Shown: in pieces, positions 26,257 to 35,892 of the stretch
Layout of the letters: each line of letters begins with the position of its first letter
Position numbering within the stretch: position 1 is the first letter of the stretch
DNA from: Terribacillus halophilus
GTDB lineage: Bacteria > Bacillota > Bacilli > Bacillales > Amphibacillaceae
Assembly: GCF_900101385.1 (NCBI RefSeq)
Contig: NZ_FMZB01000013.1
Location: 1 to 64,000, forward strand
DNA length: 64,000 nt
Reading direction: 5' to 3'
The notes under the pieces: generated by a model
Databases searched by the model: none
Seen by the model: the letters and a program-made list of their open reading frames with translations, nothing else
Told to the model about the DNA's origin: nothing
Position numbers and translations under genes: made by a program

Positions 26257-27171
26257 ATGAAGGAGATCCAAAACTTGTTTCGAACGCCTGTACAAGCAAT
26301 GTTGTCGGAAAAAATCGGGGATCGATGGGATAAGCTGCAGGAAATACGATGCCGGACGAATCAACAGCTTGAATTATGCTTCGATGATACGACCGAGTGG
26401 ATTGATACATCGTTCATAACGGCGGATGATGCACGTTTCATGCTGAATCAACTGAGTGATTTCTCTTTATATGCACTTGAAAATGAATTACGGGAAGGGT
26501 ACATCACGATTGCTGGAGGGCATCGTATCGGACTGAGCGGCCAAGTGAATACAGAAGGCGGTATGGTCAAAGCACTTAAGCATATATCTTCTTTCAACAT
26601 CAGAATCGCAAAGGCAAAACCGGGTGCAGCCAAACAAATTATGCCGTCTTTGTACAATTTAGATGGTTCCTGCCGGCACACGCTTGTCATAGGGCCGCCC
26701 AAGTCCGGGAAAACGACCATTCTACGGGATATTGTCCGATTCCTTTCCACCGGCTGGCAGCAATATCCGGCGTTGAAAACAGCAGTCGTTGACGAACGGT
26801 CGGAAATTGGAGGCAGTATCAATGGGATTCCGCAGCATGACTTGGGAAGAAGAACAGATATCATGGACGCGTGCCCGAAAGCTGATGGGTTGATGATGCT
26901 GATACGATCGATGTCCCCTGATGTGATTGTGGCAGATGAAATCGGGAGCGGGCGGGACGTGCAAGCATTATTGGAAGCATTGCATGCAGGCGTGAAGATT
27001 GTATGCAGTGTTCATGGTGATGGTTTTGATTCCATCCGTCACAGACCATCGCTGCGTCCGCTGTTTCAACATAAAGTGTTCGAACGCATCGTCATTTTGA
27101 ACAAAGGCAATTCCCCTGGAGTGGTACAAGCCCTGCTTGATACATCCAGGCTGGCAGGTGCCAACGCATGA
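26257..27171 (+). CDS. spoIIIAA: stage III sporulation ATPase SpoIIIAA
   Basis: A 304-residue AAA-type ATPase related to secretion ATPases, working at the mother-cell face of the SpoIIIA-SpoIIQ channel. The Walker A loop is GPPKSGKT (146-153), followed by a Walker B-like VIVADEIGSG. It is needed for engulfed-forespore gene expression. Overlaps spoIIIAB by 4 bp. Confidence 0.95.
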   Translation: MKEIQNLFRTPVQAMLSEKIGDRWDKLQEIRCRTNQQLELCFDDTTEWIDTSFITADDARFMLNQLSDFSLYALENELREGYITIAGGHRIGLSGQVNTEGGMVKALKHISSFNIRIAKAKPGAAKQIMPSLYNLDGSCRHTLVIGPPKSGKTTILRDIVRFLSTGWQQYPALKTAVVDERSEIGGSINGIPQHDLGRRTDIMDACPKADGLMMLIRSMSPDVIVADEIGSGRDVQALLEALHAGVKIVCSVHGDGFDSIRHRPSLRPLFQHKVFERIVILNKGNSPGVVQALLDTSRLAGANA

Positions 27172-27680
27172 AGCTGATAGGAGCGATCCTTGTGCTGATT
27201 GCTGCGACTTGGGCAGGTTTTGATTTATCCCGAAGACTGCAGCAGCGTCCGAAACAAATTCGTCAGCTGATCAGCAGTCTGCAAGTGATGGAAGCAGAAA
27301 TCCTGTACAGCCAAACGAGCATTATCGAAACGAGCGATAATTTAGCCAAGCAAATCCCGCAACCTGCAGCTGCTTTTTTCCGGTCGCTTTCGGATAAGCT
27401 GCAGCTGCACCCGGCAGGACTGTATGACTGCTGGGAAGAGATAACCGAAAATTGGATAGGCAATACCGCTTTGAAACCTGCTGAGAAGGATGTCTGGCTG
27501 CAATTCGGCCGTACGCTCGGCCAGCATGATTTCGAGCAGCAGCAAAAACATATCCAGTTAGCCAGAACCCATTTGGAACGCGAGCTGGAGGAATCGGAAG
27601 AAGCAAACCAGCGATATGGAAAGATGATCCGCAACCTTGGCTTCCTGACCGGCTTGCTGATCGTGCTGCTGCTTATCTGA
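27168..27680 (+). CDS. spoIIIAB: stage III sporulation protein SpoIIIAB
   Basis: A 170-residue protein with an N-terminal membrane anchor, a helical cytoplasmic body and a C-terminal hydrophobic segment (GFLTGLLIVLLLI). It is the GspF-like platform partner of SpoIIIAA. ATG overlaps the spoIIIAA stop (ATGA), indicating coupled translation. Confidence 0.93.
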   Translation: MKLIGAILVLIAATWAGFDLSRRLQQRPKQIRQLISSLQVMEAEILYSQTSIIETSDNLAKQIPQPAAAFFRSLSDKLQLHPAGLYDCWEEITENWIGNTALKPAEKDVWLQFGRTLGQHDFEQQQKHIQLARTHLERELEESEEANQRYGKMIRNLGFLTGLLIVLLLI

Positions 27681-27703
27681 ACGGAGTAGGAAAGGAGTCC
27701 GCT

Positions 27704-27910
27704 ATGCTCTCAGAAGCAATGATTCTATTTCAAATTGCAGGTATCGGGATGATCGTCGCCATCATTCATACAGTACTGAAGCAAATGGGGAAGGAAGAAA
27801 TTGCACAATTTACGACACTGATGGGATTCATCCTTGTACTGCTCATTGTCTTGGGCAAATTATCGGAGTTGTTCCAGCAGATCAAGTCGGTGTTTTTATT
27901 CCAGGGATGA
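27704..27910 (+). CDS. spoIIIAC: stage III sporulation protein SpoIIIAC
   Basis: A 68-residue protein made of two membrane helices (about 8-24 and 41-62) with a polar connector KQMGKEEIAQF, typical of SpoIIIAC. It is part of the membrane channel in the mother-cell membrane around the forespore. GAAAGGAGTCCGCT precedes the ATG. Confidence 0.95.
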   Translation: MLSEAMILFQIAGIGMIVAIIHTVLKQMGKEEIAQFTTLMGFILVLLIVLGKLSELFQQIKSVFLFQG

Positions 27911-27920
27911 GGCGATCAAG

Positions 27921-28313
27921 ATGGATATCATCATAATCGTATCCATTGGTATTGTGGCAAGCCTGCTTGCCTTGATTGTAAAGGAACAGAATTCTTCCAT
28001 CGCATTCTTTGTCGTCGTGGTGACAGGTATCATCATTTTCCTGTTCATCCTGCAGAAAATCGCTGGTATCCTGCTTTTGATCGAGCAGCTGGGTGAAAGG
28101 GCGAATGTAGAAGGACTTTATATCAAAACAATTTTGAAAATCATCGGCATTGCTTACATCACGGAATTCGGGGCACATCTGACCCGGGATGCCGGCTTGT
28201 CAGCCATTGCCGCCAAGATAGAACTTGCCGGGAAAATCATCATCATTACGGTGGCCATCCCGATTCTGACAGCAGTCATCGAAACAATAATCAGTTTCAT
28301 GCCGGGCGGATAA
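27921..28313 (+). CDS. spoIIIAD: stage III sporulation protein SpoIIIAD
   Basis: A 130-residue membrane protein related to SpoIIIAC. It has three to four helices, with a polar segment IGIAYITEFGAHLTRDAG in the middle that is typical of the family. The ATG at 27921 is preceded by GATGAGGCGATCAAG; the longer frame overlaps spoIIIAC. Part of the feeding-tube complex. Confidence 0.94.
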   Translation: MDIIIIVSIGIVASLLALIVKEQNSSIAFFVVVVTGIIIFLFILQKIAGILLLIEQLGERANVEGLYIKTILKIIGIAYITEFGAHLTRDAGLSAIAAKIELAGKIIIITVAIPILTAVIETIISFMPGG

Positions 28314-28326
28314 GGAGCTGGATACG

Positions 28327-29502
28327 TTGAAACGCTGCTTGGTCATTCTTTTCGCATTATGCATCTTACTTGTATATCCGTCAGCAGCCTTTGGAGAGAC
28401 AAATCAGACAGTAGATGAGGAAGCAGCAGTCACAGCCTTTGAAAGCTTGCCGACAGATGAACTCAGTGGATATTGGGAGCTGCTTTCTGATAAATACGGT
28501 CAATATATCCCGGAACTGGAAAAAGGCTCACTGCTTGAATTTATCCAACAGCAAGGCGATATTTCCATTGAATCCTGGCTAAAGGGACTTTTTGAATATT
28601 TGCTGTATGAACTGCTGCTCAACGGTAAGCTGCTTGGTATTTTAATTCTTCTGACGCTGTTCAGCAGTATCCTGCAGACGATTCAAACCGCTTTCAATAA
28701 AGGCTCCATCAGTAAAGTGGCTTATTTGATCGTCTGTATGGTCCTGCTGACACTTCTTTTGAATAGTTTTCGTCTATCGGTGAGCTATACGATGGAAGCG
28801 ATCAATGGGATGAGTGATTTCATGCTCGCTTTGATTCCGCTTTTGCTTGGGCTGATGGCATCATTCGGAAGTCTTTCGGCTGTCGCTTTCTTTCATCCGA
28901 TCATCGTATTCCTCATCCATGCCAGCGGCTTATTGATCTCCAAAGTAATCATCCCATTATTCCTCATGAGTGCTCTTTTACATCTAGTCAGTACGATCAA
29001 CAAAGAATATCCCGTCACCCAGCTCGCTGATTTATTGAAAAATGTCGCACTTTGGCTTTTGGGTATTTTCTTTTCTGTTTTTCTCGGCGTCATCTCGGTT
29101 CAAGGGGCCGTCACAGCCGTTCAAGATGGAGTAGCGATGAAAACCGCCAAATTCATCACCGGCAACTTCATCCCGGTGATCGGCCGTATGTTCACCGATG
29201 CCACGGATACGGTATTGAGTGCTTCACTCCTTTTAAAGAACGCCATCGGAATTGTCGGGGTGCTGATCGTTTTGGCCATCGCCTTGTTCCCGGCAATCAA
29301 GATCCTTGCCATTGCGCTTATTTATAAGATAGCCGCCGCTCTGCTGCAGCCGCTGGGTGACGGACCGATCATTAAATCCATGCAAGTGATGAGTAAGTAC
29401 ATCCTGTATATCTTCGCTTGCTTGCTCGTTGTCGCATTCATGTTCTTTATCGCCATTGTCATCATTGTCGCCACGAGCAATGTCACATTAATGCTGAGAT
29501 AG
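28327..29502 (+). CDS. spoIIIAE: stage III sporulation protein SpoIIIAE
   Basis: A 391-residue polytopic membrane protein. It begins with a cleavable signal-like helix (residues 4-22, ending PSAAFGE), then an extracytoplasmic helical segment, then about seven membrane helices. It is the largest membrane component of the SpoIIIA channel. The TTG start follows AAGGAGCTGGATACG. Confidence 0.95.
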   Translation: MKRCLVILFALCILLVYPSAAFGETNQTVDEEAAVTAFESLPTDELSGYWELLSDKYGQYIPELEKGSLLEFIQQQGDISIESWLKGLFEYLLYELLLNGKLLGILILLTLFSSILQTIQTAFNKGSISKVAYLIVCMVLLTLLLNSFRLSVSYTMEAINGMSDFMLALIPLLLGLMASFGSLSAVAFFHPIIVFLIHASGLLISKVIIPLFLMSALLHLVSTINKEYPVTQLADLLKNVALWLLGIFFSVFLGVISVQGAVTAVQDGVAMKTAKFITGNFIPVIGRMFTDATDTVLSASLLLKNAIGIVGVLIVLAIALFPAIKILAIALIYKIAAALLQPLGDGPIIKSMQVMSKYILYIFACLLVVAFMFFIAIVIIVATSNVTLMLR

Positions 29503-29513
29503 GAGCTGATCAC

Positions 29514-30134
29514 TTGGAAACATTGCAATCCTGGGTGATGCAGATCATTTTGTTCATCCTCCTTGCTTTTGTTCTGGATATGGTTCTGCCGGACACTGAC
29601 ATGCGCAAATACGTCAAATTGGTCATGGGGCTGATGCTTTTGCTGTTATTCCTCAAACCGGTCTTTGCCTTATTCCAAGTCGACTCAAGCCGGGCAGTAC
29701 AGGAAGCGATGGAAGGTTTTGCTGCTTTGACGGATGCGCCTTCCATGGAAAATTCGATAGAACAGAAGAAAAGTGAAATAGATTCGGTGCAACGTGCATA
29801 TATTGAGGAACAGATGGCTGTCCAATTAAAGGACCAAGCAAATCCAACGCTGCAAGAGAATTTTCATATGCTAATCACGGACATCGCAGTCGCCTTTAAG
29901 GAGGGAGAGGATGAGGAAACGGCCGAAGCAATCGAATCCATCCATGTAACGGTGCAGACGACCGAGCAGGACTTACCAGAAGGAGATATTCGCGACGTGG
30001 TTATCGACAGTTCCCGTCCGATTGAAACAAACGAACAGACCGAGGATTTGGAAAAAGTGAAATCCCATCTGGCTGACATCTGGGAGCTCGAGGATCTGCC
30101 GCTTGAGGTCACCCAAAAAGGGGGGACAGGATGA
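29514..30134 (+). CDS. spoIIIAF: stage III sporulation protein SpoIIIAF
   Basis: A 206-residue protein with two N-terminal membrane helices (about 8-24 and 35-52) and an extracytoplasmic domain with the ring-building fold found in SpoIIIAF/AG/AH. The start is TTG 29514 after AGGAGCTGATCAC. It overlaps spoIIIAG by 4 bp. Confidence 0.92.
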   Translation: METLQSWVMQIILFILLAFVLDMVLPDTDMRKYVKLVMGLMLLLLFLKPVFALFQVDSSRAVQEAMEGFAALTDAPSMENSIEQKKSEIDSVQRAYIEEQMAVQLKDQANPTLQENFHMLITDIAVAFKEGEDEETAEAIESIHVTVQTTEQDLPEGDIRDVVIDSSRPIETNEQTEDLEKVKSHLADIWELEDLPLEVTQKGGTG

Positions 30135-30772
30135 AAAAGTTACTAGACAAGCTTTCCGAACAATGGAAACTGAAAGATTCCCAGAATAAGAAACCGACGA
30201 AGCTTGGATATTTGGTCATCGTTGGATTGCTCGGTGCTTTGCTTTTGCTCGTAAGCGGCTTATTCACAGAACAGACAGAGAAGGGTGGACAAACACCCCA
30301 GCAGAAGCAGGATACCGTGACAGAGAAAACAGAAGAGACTTTTGCAAAAAAGGAAAGTGACACTTCTGCTTCATCAGCTGATCTGGAAGCGGCATATGAA
30401 CAAGACTTAGTCGGGCTGCTAGAAAAGATCAAAGGTGTTTCAGAAGTGGAAGTGATGGTCAATCTCAACAGCACGCATCAGAAAATCTACGAAAAAAACT
30501 TGATCATCGGCCAGCAAACATCTGAAGAAACGGATCAAAACGGCGGTGAACGTGTCGTGGAAGACGAAAACGAGGAACAGCAGGTCGTGCTCGTCAGACA
30601 AGGTGACCAAGAAGTGCCGCTGCTGGTGGAAACAAGAAAGCCGGAAGTGAGGGGAGTGCTTGTCGTTGCCAAAGGTGCCGATCAAGCAACTGTACGGGAA
30701 TGGGTTGTGGAAGCAGTATCACGAGTGCTCGACGTACCGACACATCGAATTTCGGTCATGCCGAAAAATTGA
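30131..30772 (+). CDS. spoIIIAG: stage III sporulation protein SpoIIIAG
   Basis: A 213-residue protein with one membrane helix (about 27-47), a charged linker and a C-terminal ring-building domain (VSEVEVMVNLNST, VRGVLVVAKGAD, VPTHRISVMPKN). In B. subtilis it forms a large ring between the two membranes. Its ATG overlaps the spoIIIAF stop. Confidence 0.94.
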   Translation: MKKLLDKLSEQWKLKDSQNKKPTKLGYLVIVGLLGALLLLVSGLFTEQTEKGGQTPQQKQDTVTEKTEETFAKKESDTSASSADLEAAYEQDLVGLLEKIKGVSEVEVMVNLNSTHQKIYEKNLIIGQQTSEETDQNGGERVVEDENEEQQVVLVRQGDQEVPLLVETRKPEVRGVLVVAKGADQATVREWVVEAVSRVLDVPTHRISVMPKN

Positions 30773-30784
30773 GGGGGAATTGGG

Positions 30785-31375
30785 ATGTTGAAGAAACAAA
30801 CAGTGTGGCTATTGACGATGCTGAGCTTGCTGATCGTATTGAGTGTCTATTATATGACTTCTCCGAATGGGGATGAACTAGCTTTTATCAACGATAATGC
30901 AGAGGAAAATGGGACAAGCACGACTGCTGGTGATTCAAAAGACACAAAAGACTCAGGAGAGTCTGGTGATGCTGGTTCCGATGAAGAAGGCGAAGCAGAT
31001 GTAACGACTGAACCGGCCGATGTCGATGAACTATTTGCCAGCATCCGGATGCAGACGACAGATCAGCGCAGCGAAGCAAAAACCAGACTTGAAGAGATTG
31101 TTGCAAGCTCATCAACGAGCACCGAAGAAAAAAATGAAGCAGTCAATCAAATTGAACTGATGGAGCAATTCGCATCAAAAGAGTCCATCCTGGAGGAATC
31201 CATCATTGCAGAGAAAGGTTATGAGGAAGTGCTCGTCCGGGCTGAAGAAGGACATGTACAAATAACAGTGAAAACAGATAAAATGACAGCACAAGAAGCA
31301 AACAGCATCATGCAGATGGCTTCCGATGAATTCGCCGGTGCCAATGTCGATGTCAAATACATTCCGCAGAAATAA
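30785..31375 (+). CDS. spoIIIAH: stage III sporulation protein SpoIIIAH
   Basis: A 196-residue protein with one N-terminal membrane helix (about 7-24), an acidic Ser/Gly/Asp-rich linker (30-78) and a C-terminal YscJ-like ring-building domain ending FAGANVDVKYIPQK. It binds SpoIIQ from the forespore membrane. ATG follows GAGGGGGAATTGGG. Last gene of the operon. Confidence 0.94.
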   Translation: MLKKQTVWLLTMLSLLIVLSVYYMTSPNGDELAFINDNAEENGTSTTAGDSKDTKDSGESGDAGSDEEGEADVTTEPADVDELFASIRMQTTDQRSEAKTRLEEIVASSSTSTEEKNEAVNQIELMEQFASKESILEESIIAEKGYEEVLVRAEEGHVQITVKTDKMTAQEANSIMQMASDEFAGANVDVKYIPQK

Positions 31376-31382
31376 AGAGTGA

Positions 31383-31660
31383 AGAGGCTGGGACAAAAGT
31401 GTTTTAGCTAAATGAAAACCCGAACTATTGACGTGAATCTTGAACCAAAGATACGCGTAAGTTCGGGTTTTTTGACGTTAATCTATACCAGCGTAGGCAG
31501 AATGCGGAGACTCTAACGGGAACAGCGCAAGCTGAAGACCCCGCAGTGTTGATCTTTCCACGAGGAGGCTGAGGCCGTGCCCGTGGAAAGCGGAGTATTC
31601 TGCCGAAGCGGCAGCAATGTTCGCTTTTAAGCAATGGTATTTTAGTTATGTCTCAGCTTG
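31383..31660. repeat. structured intergenic repeat with an internal terminator
   Basis: This approx. 280-bp segment fills most of the 390-bp gap between spoIIIAH and the ABC exporter. It starts with GAGGCTGGGACAAAAG and ends with TTATGTCTCAGC, imperfect inverted ends. The inside has paired arms CTTTCCACG / CGTGGAAAG and GGCAGAAT / ATTCTGCC, plus stretches such as GAAGACCCCGCAG and GAGGAGGCTGAGGCC. I recall closely similar sequences in intergenic regions of many Bacillaceae. It has no open frame of note and is probably a non-autonomous dispersed repeat. Confidence 0.7.
31415..31473. terminator. terminator hairpin inside the intergenic repeat
   Basis: Stem AAAACCCGAACT / AGTTCGGGTTTT with a 33-nt loop and six T residues. 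It is the likely transcript end of the spoIIIA operon. Confidence 0.75.
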
Positions 31661-31765
31661 TTTTTCTTTTTGCAGAGGTGTTTAGTACGATTTTGTTTCA
31701 AGTGGTGGTATGCTAGGGGATGATTAGCAACAGGCTATACATATGCAGGGAGAAGGCGCGAAGCA

Positions 31766-33472
31766 GTGAAGACAGTATTCAGTTATCTTAAACCTTATTG
31801 GCTTGTCATCGTCACTTCTTTGATTTTTATCCTGATGGAACTTTCCGTGGAACTATTGCAGCCATTCCTTTTACAAAAGCTGATCGATGATGGTATTGCA
31901 ACTGGCGATAACAGACTTGTGATGGAGATTGGGCTGGGTATGGTGACTATCGCGATAATCGGCTTCGGAGCTGGAATCATCAACATATTTTTTGCCGACC
32001 ACCTCGGTCAGAGTGTCGGAAAAGAGCTGCGCGATCACATGTTTGAGCGGCTGCAGCAAGCAGATTTGCAGGATATCCAGCGATTTGGTACGAGCACGCT
32101 TCTAACCCGGCTTACAAATGATGTCAACCAGATACAGCTGACGCTTGTCATGTTCTTCCGGTTCATGATCAGAGCCCCTTTCCTGATCATCGGCGGAACA
32201 GTCATGGCTTTTGTCGTACATGCGAAAATAGCGCTTATTTTATTGGTTGTGATCCCGATTCTTTTGTTTGTCCTCCGTATCATCATGAAGCGAAGCATCC
32301 GTTATTTCGGTATTGTGCAGCGGAGTGTGGACAAGGTGAATCATGTGATGCGGGAAAACCTTGTGGGACTGCGTCTGATCAGGATTTTCGTCAGGGAAGA
32401 GCACGAACGGAAGCGATTTGAAAATACAAGCAATGAACTGCGGCAAAATATGCTTCGGGCATTCCGATATACAGAGTTGTCGGTGCCGCTGCTCACTTTG
32501 GTGATGAATATCGCCATTCTGGCTATTCTTTATGTTGGCGGGGTCCAGCAGCAAACGAATGTCGGGGATATAGTAGCAATCGTGAACTATGCCACCAGGA
32601 TCACCGGGGCATTGAGCGTCGTCGGAATGCTGATAACTTTTTATGCCAGGGCAAAAGCGTCCAGTGAACGGATCAGCGATGTCCTTGCATTGGATACTTT
32701 GGCGGATGACGGGCATGGGACTTCTGAGATTTTTCGCGGTCGTATCGACATGGATCACGTGACTTTCCGATATCCAAATGGCAAGGTGCCGGTGATTGAA
32801 GATTTCACGATTCAAATCAAACCTGGCGAACGGGTCGCCATACTAGGTGAAACAGGCTCCGGAAAATCGACCTTGTTACATCTGATGATTGGTTTGTATG
32901 ATCCGGACGATGGGCAAGTGATGGCAGACGGCATACCGCTGCCGGATTTGGATGATAAATCCTTCAGAAAACAAATCGGTTTCGTTTCCCAGGAGGTACA
33001 GCTGTTTTCCGGGACGATTCGGGAAAATATTTCTTGGGGAGTCCCAGACGCCACTGATGAAGCTATTACCCGGGCTGCAAAGGATGCGCAGATTTACGAC
33101 ACGATTGCCAAACTGCCTGACAAGTTTGCTACAAGGCTCGGCCAGAATGGCATCAACCTCTCCGGAGGACAGAAGCAGCGGCTGACAATTGCAAGAGCTT
33201 TGCTGATGGAACCCTCGCTATTGCTGATGGATGATAGCACGAGTGCACTGGATCTGCAGACAGAACGCAAACTATTAGAGGCTCTCAAACAATATGAGTG
33301 TACGACTGTGCTGGTGACACAAAAGCTTAGCACGGCCATGCAATGCGATCGGATCCTGATTGTGGAGGATGGGAAACGAACAGCGTATGGTACAGCGGAA
33401 GAACTTTTGGAACAATCAGCGTTATTCCGTGCAATCCAGGCTTCGCAGCTGCAAAGGGGGGCTACATCATGA
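31766..33472 (+). CDS. heterodimeric ABC exporter, degenerate-site subunit (YfiB-like)
   Basis: A 568-residue half-transporter with an exporter membrane domain of six helices (about 1-300) and a C-terminal ATPase. Walker A is GETGSGKS (361-368) and the signature LSGGQ is canonical. The Walker B catalytic Glu is replaced by Asp490 (LLLMDDSTSALD), and the H-loop His is Gln519 (VLVTQKLST). These changes are typical of the degenerate subunit in pairs such as BmrCD or YfiBC. The start is GTG 31766. It overlaps the next gene by 4 bp, so the two form one transporter. Confidence 0.88.
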   Translation: MKTVFSYLKPYWLVIVTSLIFILMELSVELLQPFLLQKLIDDGIATGDNRLVMEIGLGMVTIAIIGFGAGIINIFFADHLGQSVGKELRDHMFERLQQADLQDIQRFGTSTLLTRLTNDVNQIQLTLVMFFRFMIRAPFLIIGGTVMAFVVHAKIALILLVVIPILLFVLRIIMKRSIRYFGIVQRSVDKVNHVMRENLVGLRLIRIFVREEHERKRFENTSNELRQNMLRAFRYTELSVPLLTLVMNIAILAILYVGGVQQQTNVGDIVAIVNYATRITGALSVVGMLITFYARAKASSERISDVLALDTLADDGHGTSEIFRGRIDMDHVTFRYPNGKVPVIEDFTIQIKPGERVAILGETGSGKSTLLHLMIGLYDPDDGQVMADGIPLPDLDDKSFRKQIGFVSQEVQLFSGTIRENISWGVPDATDEAITRAAKDAQIYDTIAKLPDKFATRLGQNGINLSGGQKQRLTIARALLMEPSLLLMDDSTSALDLQTERKLLEALKQYECTTVLVTQKLSTAMQCDRILIVEDGKRTAYGTAEELLEQSALFRAIQASQLQRGATS

Positions 33473-35292
33473 AAAAGCTATCCGCAGCATTCCGTTACAA
33501 ACGGCCGGAGTATTCGGCAAGTTCCCGCAAACAAAAATCTAATGTTGATAACCCAACAGAGACACTACTAAGAATCTGGCGTTATATGCTTCTGGAAAAA
33601 AGGCTGCTTTTCAGCACGTTTGGCATGATAGTTGTCAGCTCTTTACTGGCGTTGATCGGTCCGGTCATTCTTGGTCATATCGTTGACCGTTTTGTCAGTG
33701 GGGATTTTACGGCAGGGGATTTGCTAAGGCTGCTGGGCTGGCTGGTGCTCATTTATACTGCTGTTGCCGTGATGACATTTTTACAAGGGTATTGGATGAT
33801 CACGATTTCCCAGACTGCAGTGTACGCGATCAGGAAGGATCTGTTTAGGCATCTGCAACAATTAAAGCTTGCCTTCTTTGATAAACGGCAGCATGGGGAA
33901 TTGATGAGTCGGATGACCAATGATGTCGATAATATCTCGACGACGCTGAATACGTCCATGGTCCAGATCGTCTCCAGTATCATCACATTCATCGGCATAC
34001 TGGCAGTCATGTTGATGCTGAGTCCGATACTGACGATCATTACGCTGCTAGTGGTGCCGGTCATGTTCATCGGGATCAAATGGATCACCAACCGTACTCG
34101 TCACGCCTTCCGGATACAGCAGCAAGCTGTCAGCAGCGTGAATGGTTTTGCAGAGGAGAGCATTTCCGGTCAAGCTGTCATCAAAGCCTACGCCCAGGAA
34201 AGCAAAGTGGTCGGTGTGTTCCGTGACAAGACAAGGCAGCTGCAGCAAGCGGGTTTTTGGGCTCAAACATTCTCCGGGTTCATTCCGAAGTGGATGAATA
34301 TGCTGAATAACATCAGCTTTGCAGTCATTGCCGGTGTCGGCGCGCTTTTGATTGGATTTGGCGGGGCAGGTATTACAGTCGGAACGATCGTTATCTTCCT
34401 GGAATATTCGAGGCAGTTCACACGTCCGCTGAACGACTTGGCAAACCAATTCAATTCATTGTATTCGGCTCTTGCCGGTGCAGAAAGAGTTTTTGGGATC
34501 CTTGATGAGCAGGAAGAACACGAAAACATGGCGAAACAAACAGTATCACAACTTCAAGGAGATATTCACTTTGCTAATGTGACATTTGCTTATGAAGAAG
34601 AACCGGCTTTGAAGGACATCAGCTTCTCTGTCCGACCGGGACAAACAGCGGCATTTGTCGGTCCTACCGGTTCCGGTAAAACAACGATCATGAATCTGAT
34701 TGCTGGATTTTATCAGCCGGATGACGGTCAGATCATGATAGATGGAAAGCCGCTTTCTGAGCTCGATTCAGACAGCTACCGAAATCGGATCGGGGTCGTT
34801 TTACAGCAAGATTTCCTATTCAAGGGAACAATTATGGAAAATATCCGCTATGGCAGATTGGATGCCACGGATGAACAAGTATTCGAGGCTGCCAAAGCGG
34901 CCAATGCCCATCGGTTCATCACTCGGCTGCCGGACGGATATGGAACGTTAATCGGTCAGGATGGCGGTGGACTCAGCCATGGGCAGCGTCAGCTGCTTTC
35001 CATCGCCAAAGCACTGCTGCGGGATCCGGACATCCTTTTGCTGGATGAAGCTACTTCCAGTATCGATACGATAACGGAATATAGGATACAGCAAGCGATG
35101 CAGGTATTGATGAAGGGACGCACGAGTATCGTGGTGGCGCATCGCCTCAATACAATCGAGCAGGCTGATAATATTTTTGTATTGCAGGATGGTAAACTAA
35201 TCGAACAAGGGAACCATCAAGAGCTTATGAAGCAAAAGGGCTTTTATTCAGCACTTCAAAACGAAAAAAAGAACCACGTTTCCTCCAGTTGA
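33469..35292 (+). CDS. heterodimeric ABC exporter, catalytic subunit (YfiC-like)
   Basis: A 607-residue half-transporter with a basic N-terminal extension of about 40 residues, six membrane helices and an ATPase domain. Walker A GPTGSGKT (398-405), Walker B Glu527 (LLLDEATSSID) and H-loop His558 are intact, while its signature motif is LSHGQ (502-506) instead of LSGGQ. This is the reciprocal pattern to the first subunit, giving one working and one degenerate ATP site. Drug or lipid export is likely; the substrate is unknown. Confidence 0.9.
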   Translation: MKKLSAAFRYKRPEYSASSRKQKSNVDNPTETLLRIWRYMLLEKRLLFSTFGMIVVSSLLALIGPVILGHIVDRFVSGDFTAGDLLRLLGWLVLIYTAVAVMTFLQGYWMITISQTAVYAIRKDLFRHLQQLKLAFFDKRQHGELMSRMTNDVDNISTTLNTSMVQIVSSIITFIGILAVMLMLSPILTIITLLVVPVMFIGIKWITNRTRHAFRIQQQAVSSVNGFAEESISGQAVIKAYAQESKVVGVFRDKTRQLQQAGFWAQTFSGFIPKWMNMLNNISFAVIAGVGALLIGFGGAGITVGTIVIFLEYSRQFTRPLNDLANQFNSLYSALAGAERVFGILDEQEEHENMAKQTVSQLQGDIHFANVTFAYEEEPALKDISFSVRPGQTAAFVGPTGSGKTTIMNLIAGFYQPDDGQIMIDGKPLSELDSDSYRNRIGVVLQQDFLFKGTIMENIRYGRLDATDEQVFEAAKAANAHRFITRLPDGYGTLIGQDGGGLSHGQRQLLSIAKALLRDPDILLLDEATSSIDTITEYRIQQAMQVLMKGRTSIVVAHRLNTIEQADNIFVLQDGKLIEQGNHQELMKQKGFYSALQNEKKNHVSSS

Positions 35293-35401
35293 AGCCTTGC
35301 TGAATCGTTAGGTGTTGCGATTTTTATTGCATTTGCGTAAAATATGTTAGGGATAATCATGTATGAATGATCATGCAGGACCATTGTAAAGGAGTGCCAA
35401 T

Positions 35402-35878
35402 ATGCTTAAATTAGAAGAATTGAAAGAACTTATTACCTTAATTGACCAATCTTCGATAGATGAATTCGATTATGAAACAGAAGGGGAAAAAGTCTCCCTT
35501 CGCAAAAAGAATGAGATTGTACAAGTGGCAGCTGCCCCAGCACCTATCCAGCCGGCAGCAAGCGCTCCGCAAGCTCCTGCAGCTGCAGCCCAGCCGGAAC
35601 CGGCAGCACAAGCTCCAGAAGCTACTGCAAAGAATTACGATCATGAAATCACTTCACTAATGGTCGGAACGTTCTATAGCAAACCGAATCCAGATTCCGA
35701 TGTATTCGTCAAAGTAGGCGATCGAGTAGAAAAAGACACGGTCGTGTGCATCGTGGAAGCGATGAAATTATTCAATGAAATCACTGCAGATGTATCTGGT
35801 GAAATCGTCGAAGTGCTTGTGGATAACGGAGAGCTTGTTGAATACGGACAACCTCTGTTCAGAGTGAAAGCTAACTAA
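35402..35878 (+). CDS. accB: acetyl-CoA carboxylase biotin carboxyl carrier protein
   Basis: A 158-residue carrier. The N-terminal segment is followed by a Pro/Ala-rich flexible linker (about 42-80) and a biotinyl domain with the modified lysine in EAMKLFNE (Lys122). It carries CO2 between biotin carboxylase and carboxyltransferase in the first step of fatty-acid synthesis. AAAGGAGTGCCAAT precedes the ATG. Forms accBC with the next gene. Confidence 0.96.
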   Translation: MLKLEELKELITLIDQSSIDEFDYETEGEKVSLRKKNEIVQVAAAPAPIQPAASAPQAPAAAAQPEPAAQAPEATAKNYDHEITSLMVGTFYSKPNPDSDVFVKVGDRVEKDTVVCIVEAMKLFNEITADVSGEIVEVLVDNGELVEYGQPLFRVKAN

Positions 35879-35892
35879 GGGGTTGACTCGTT

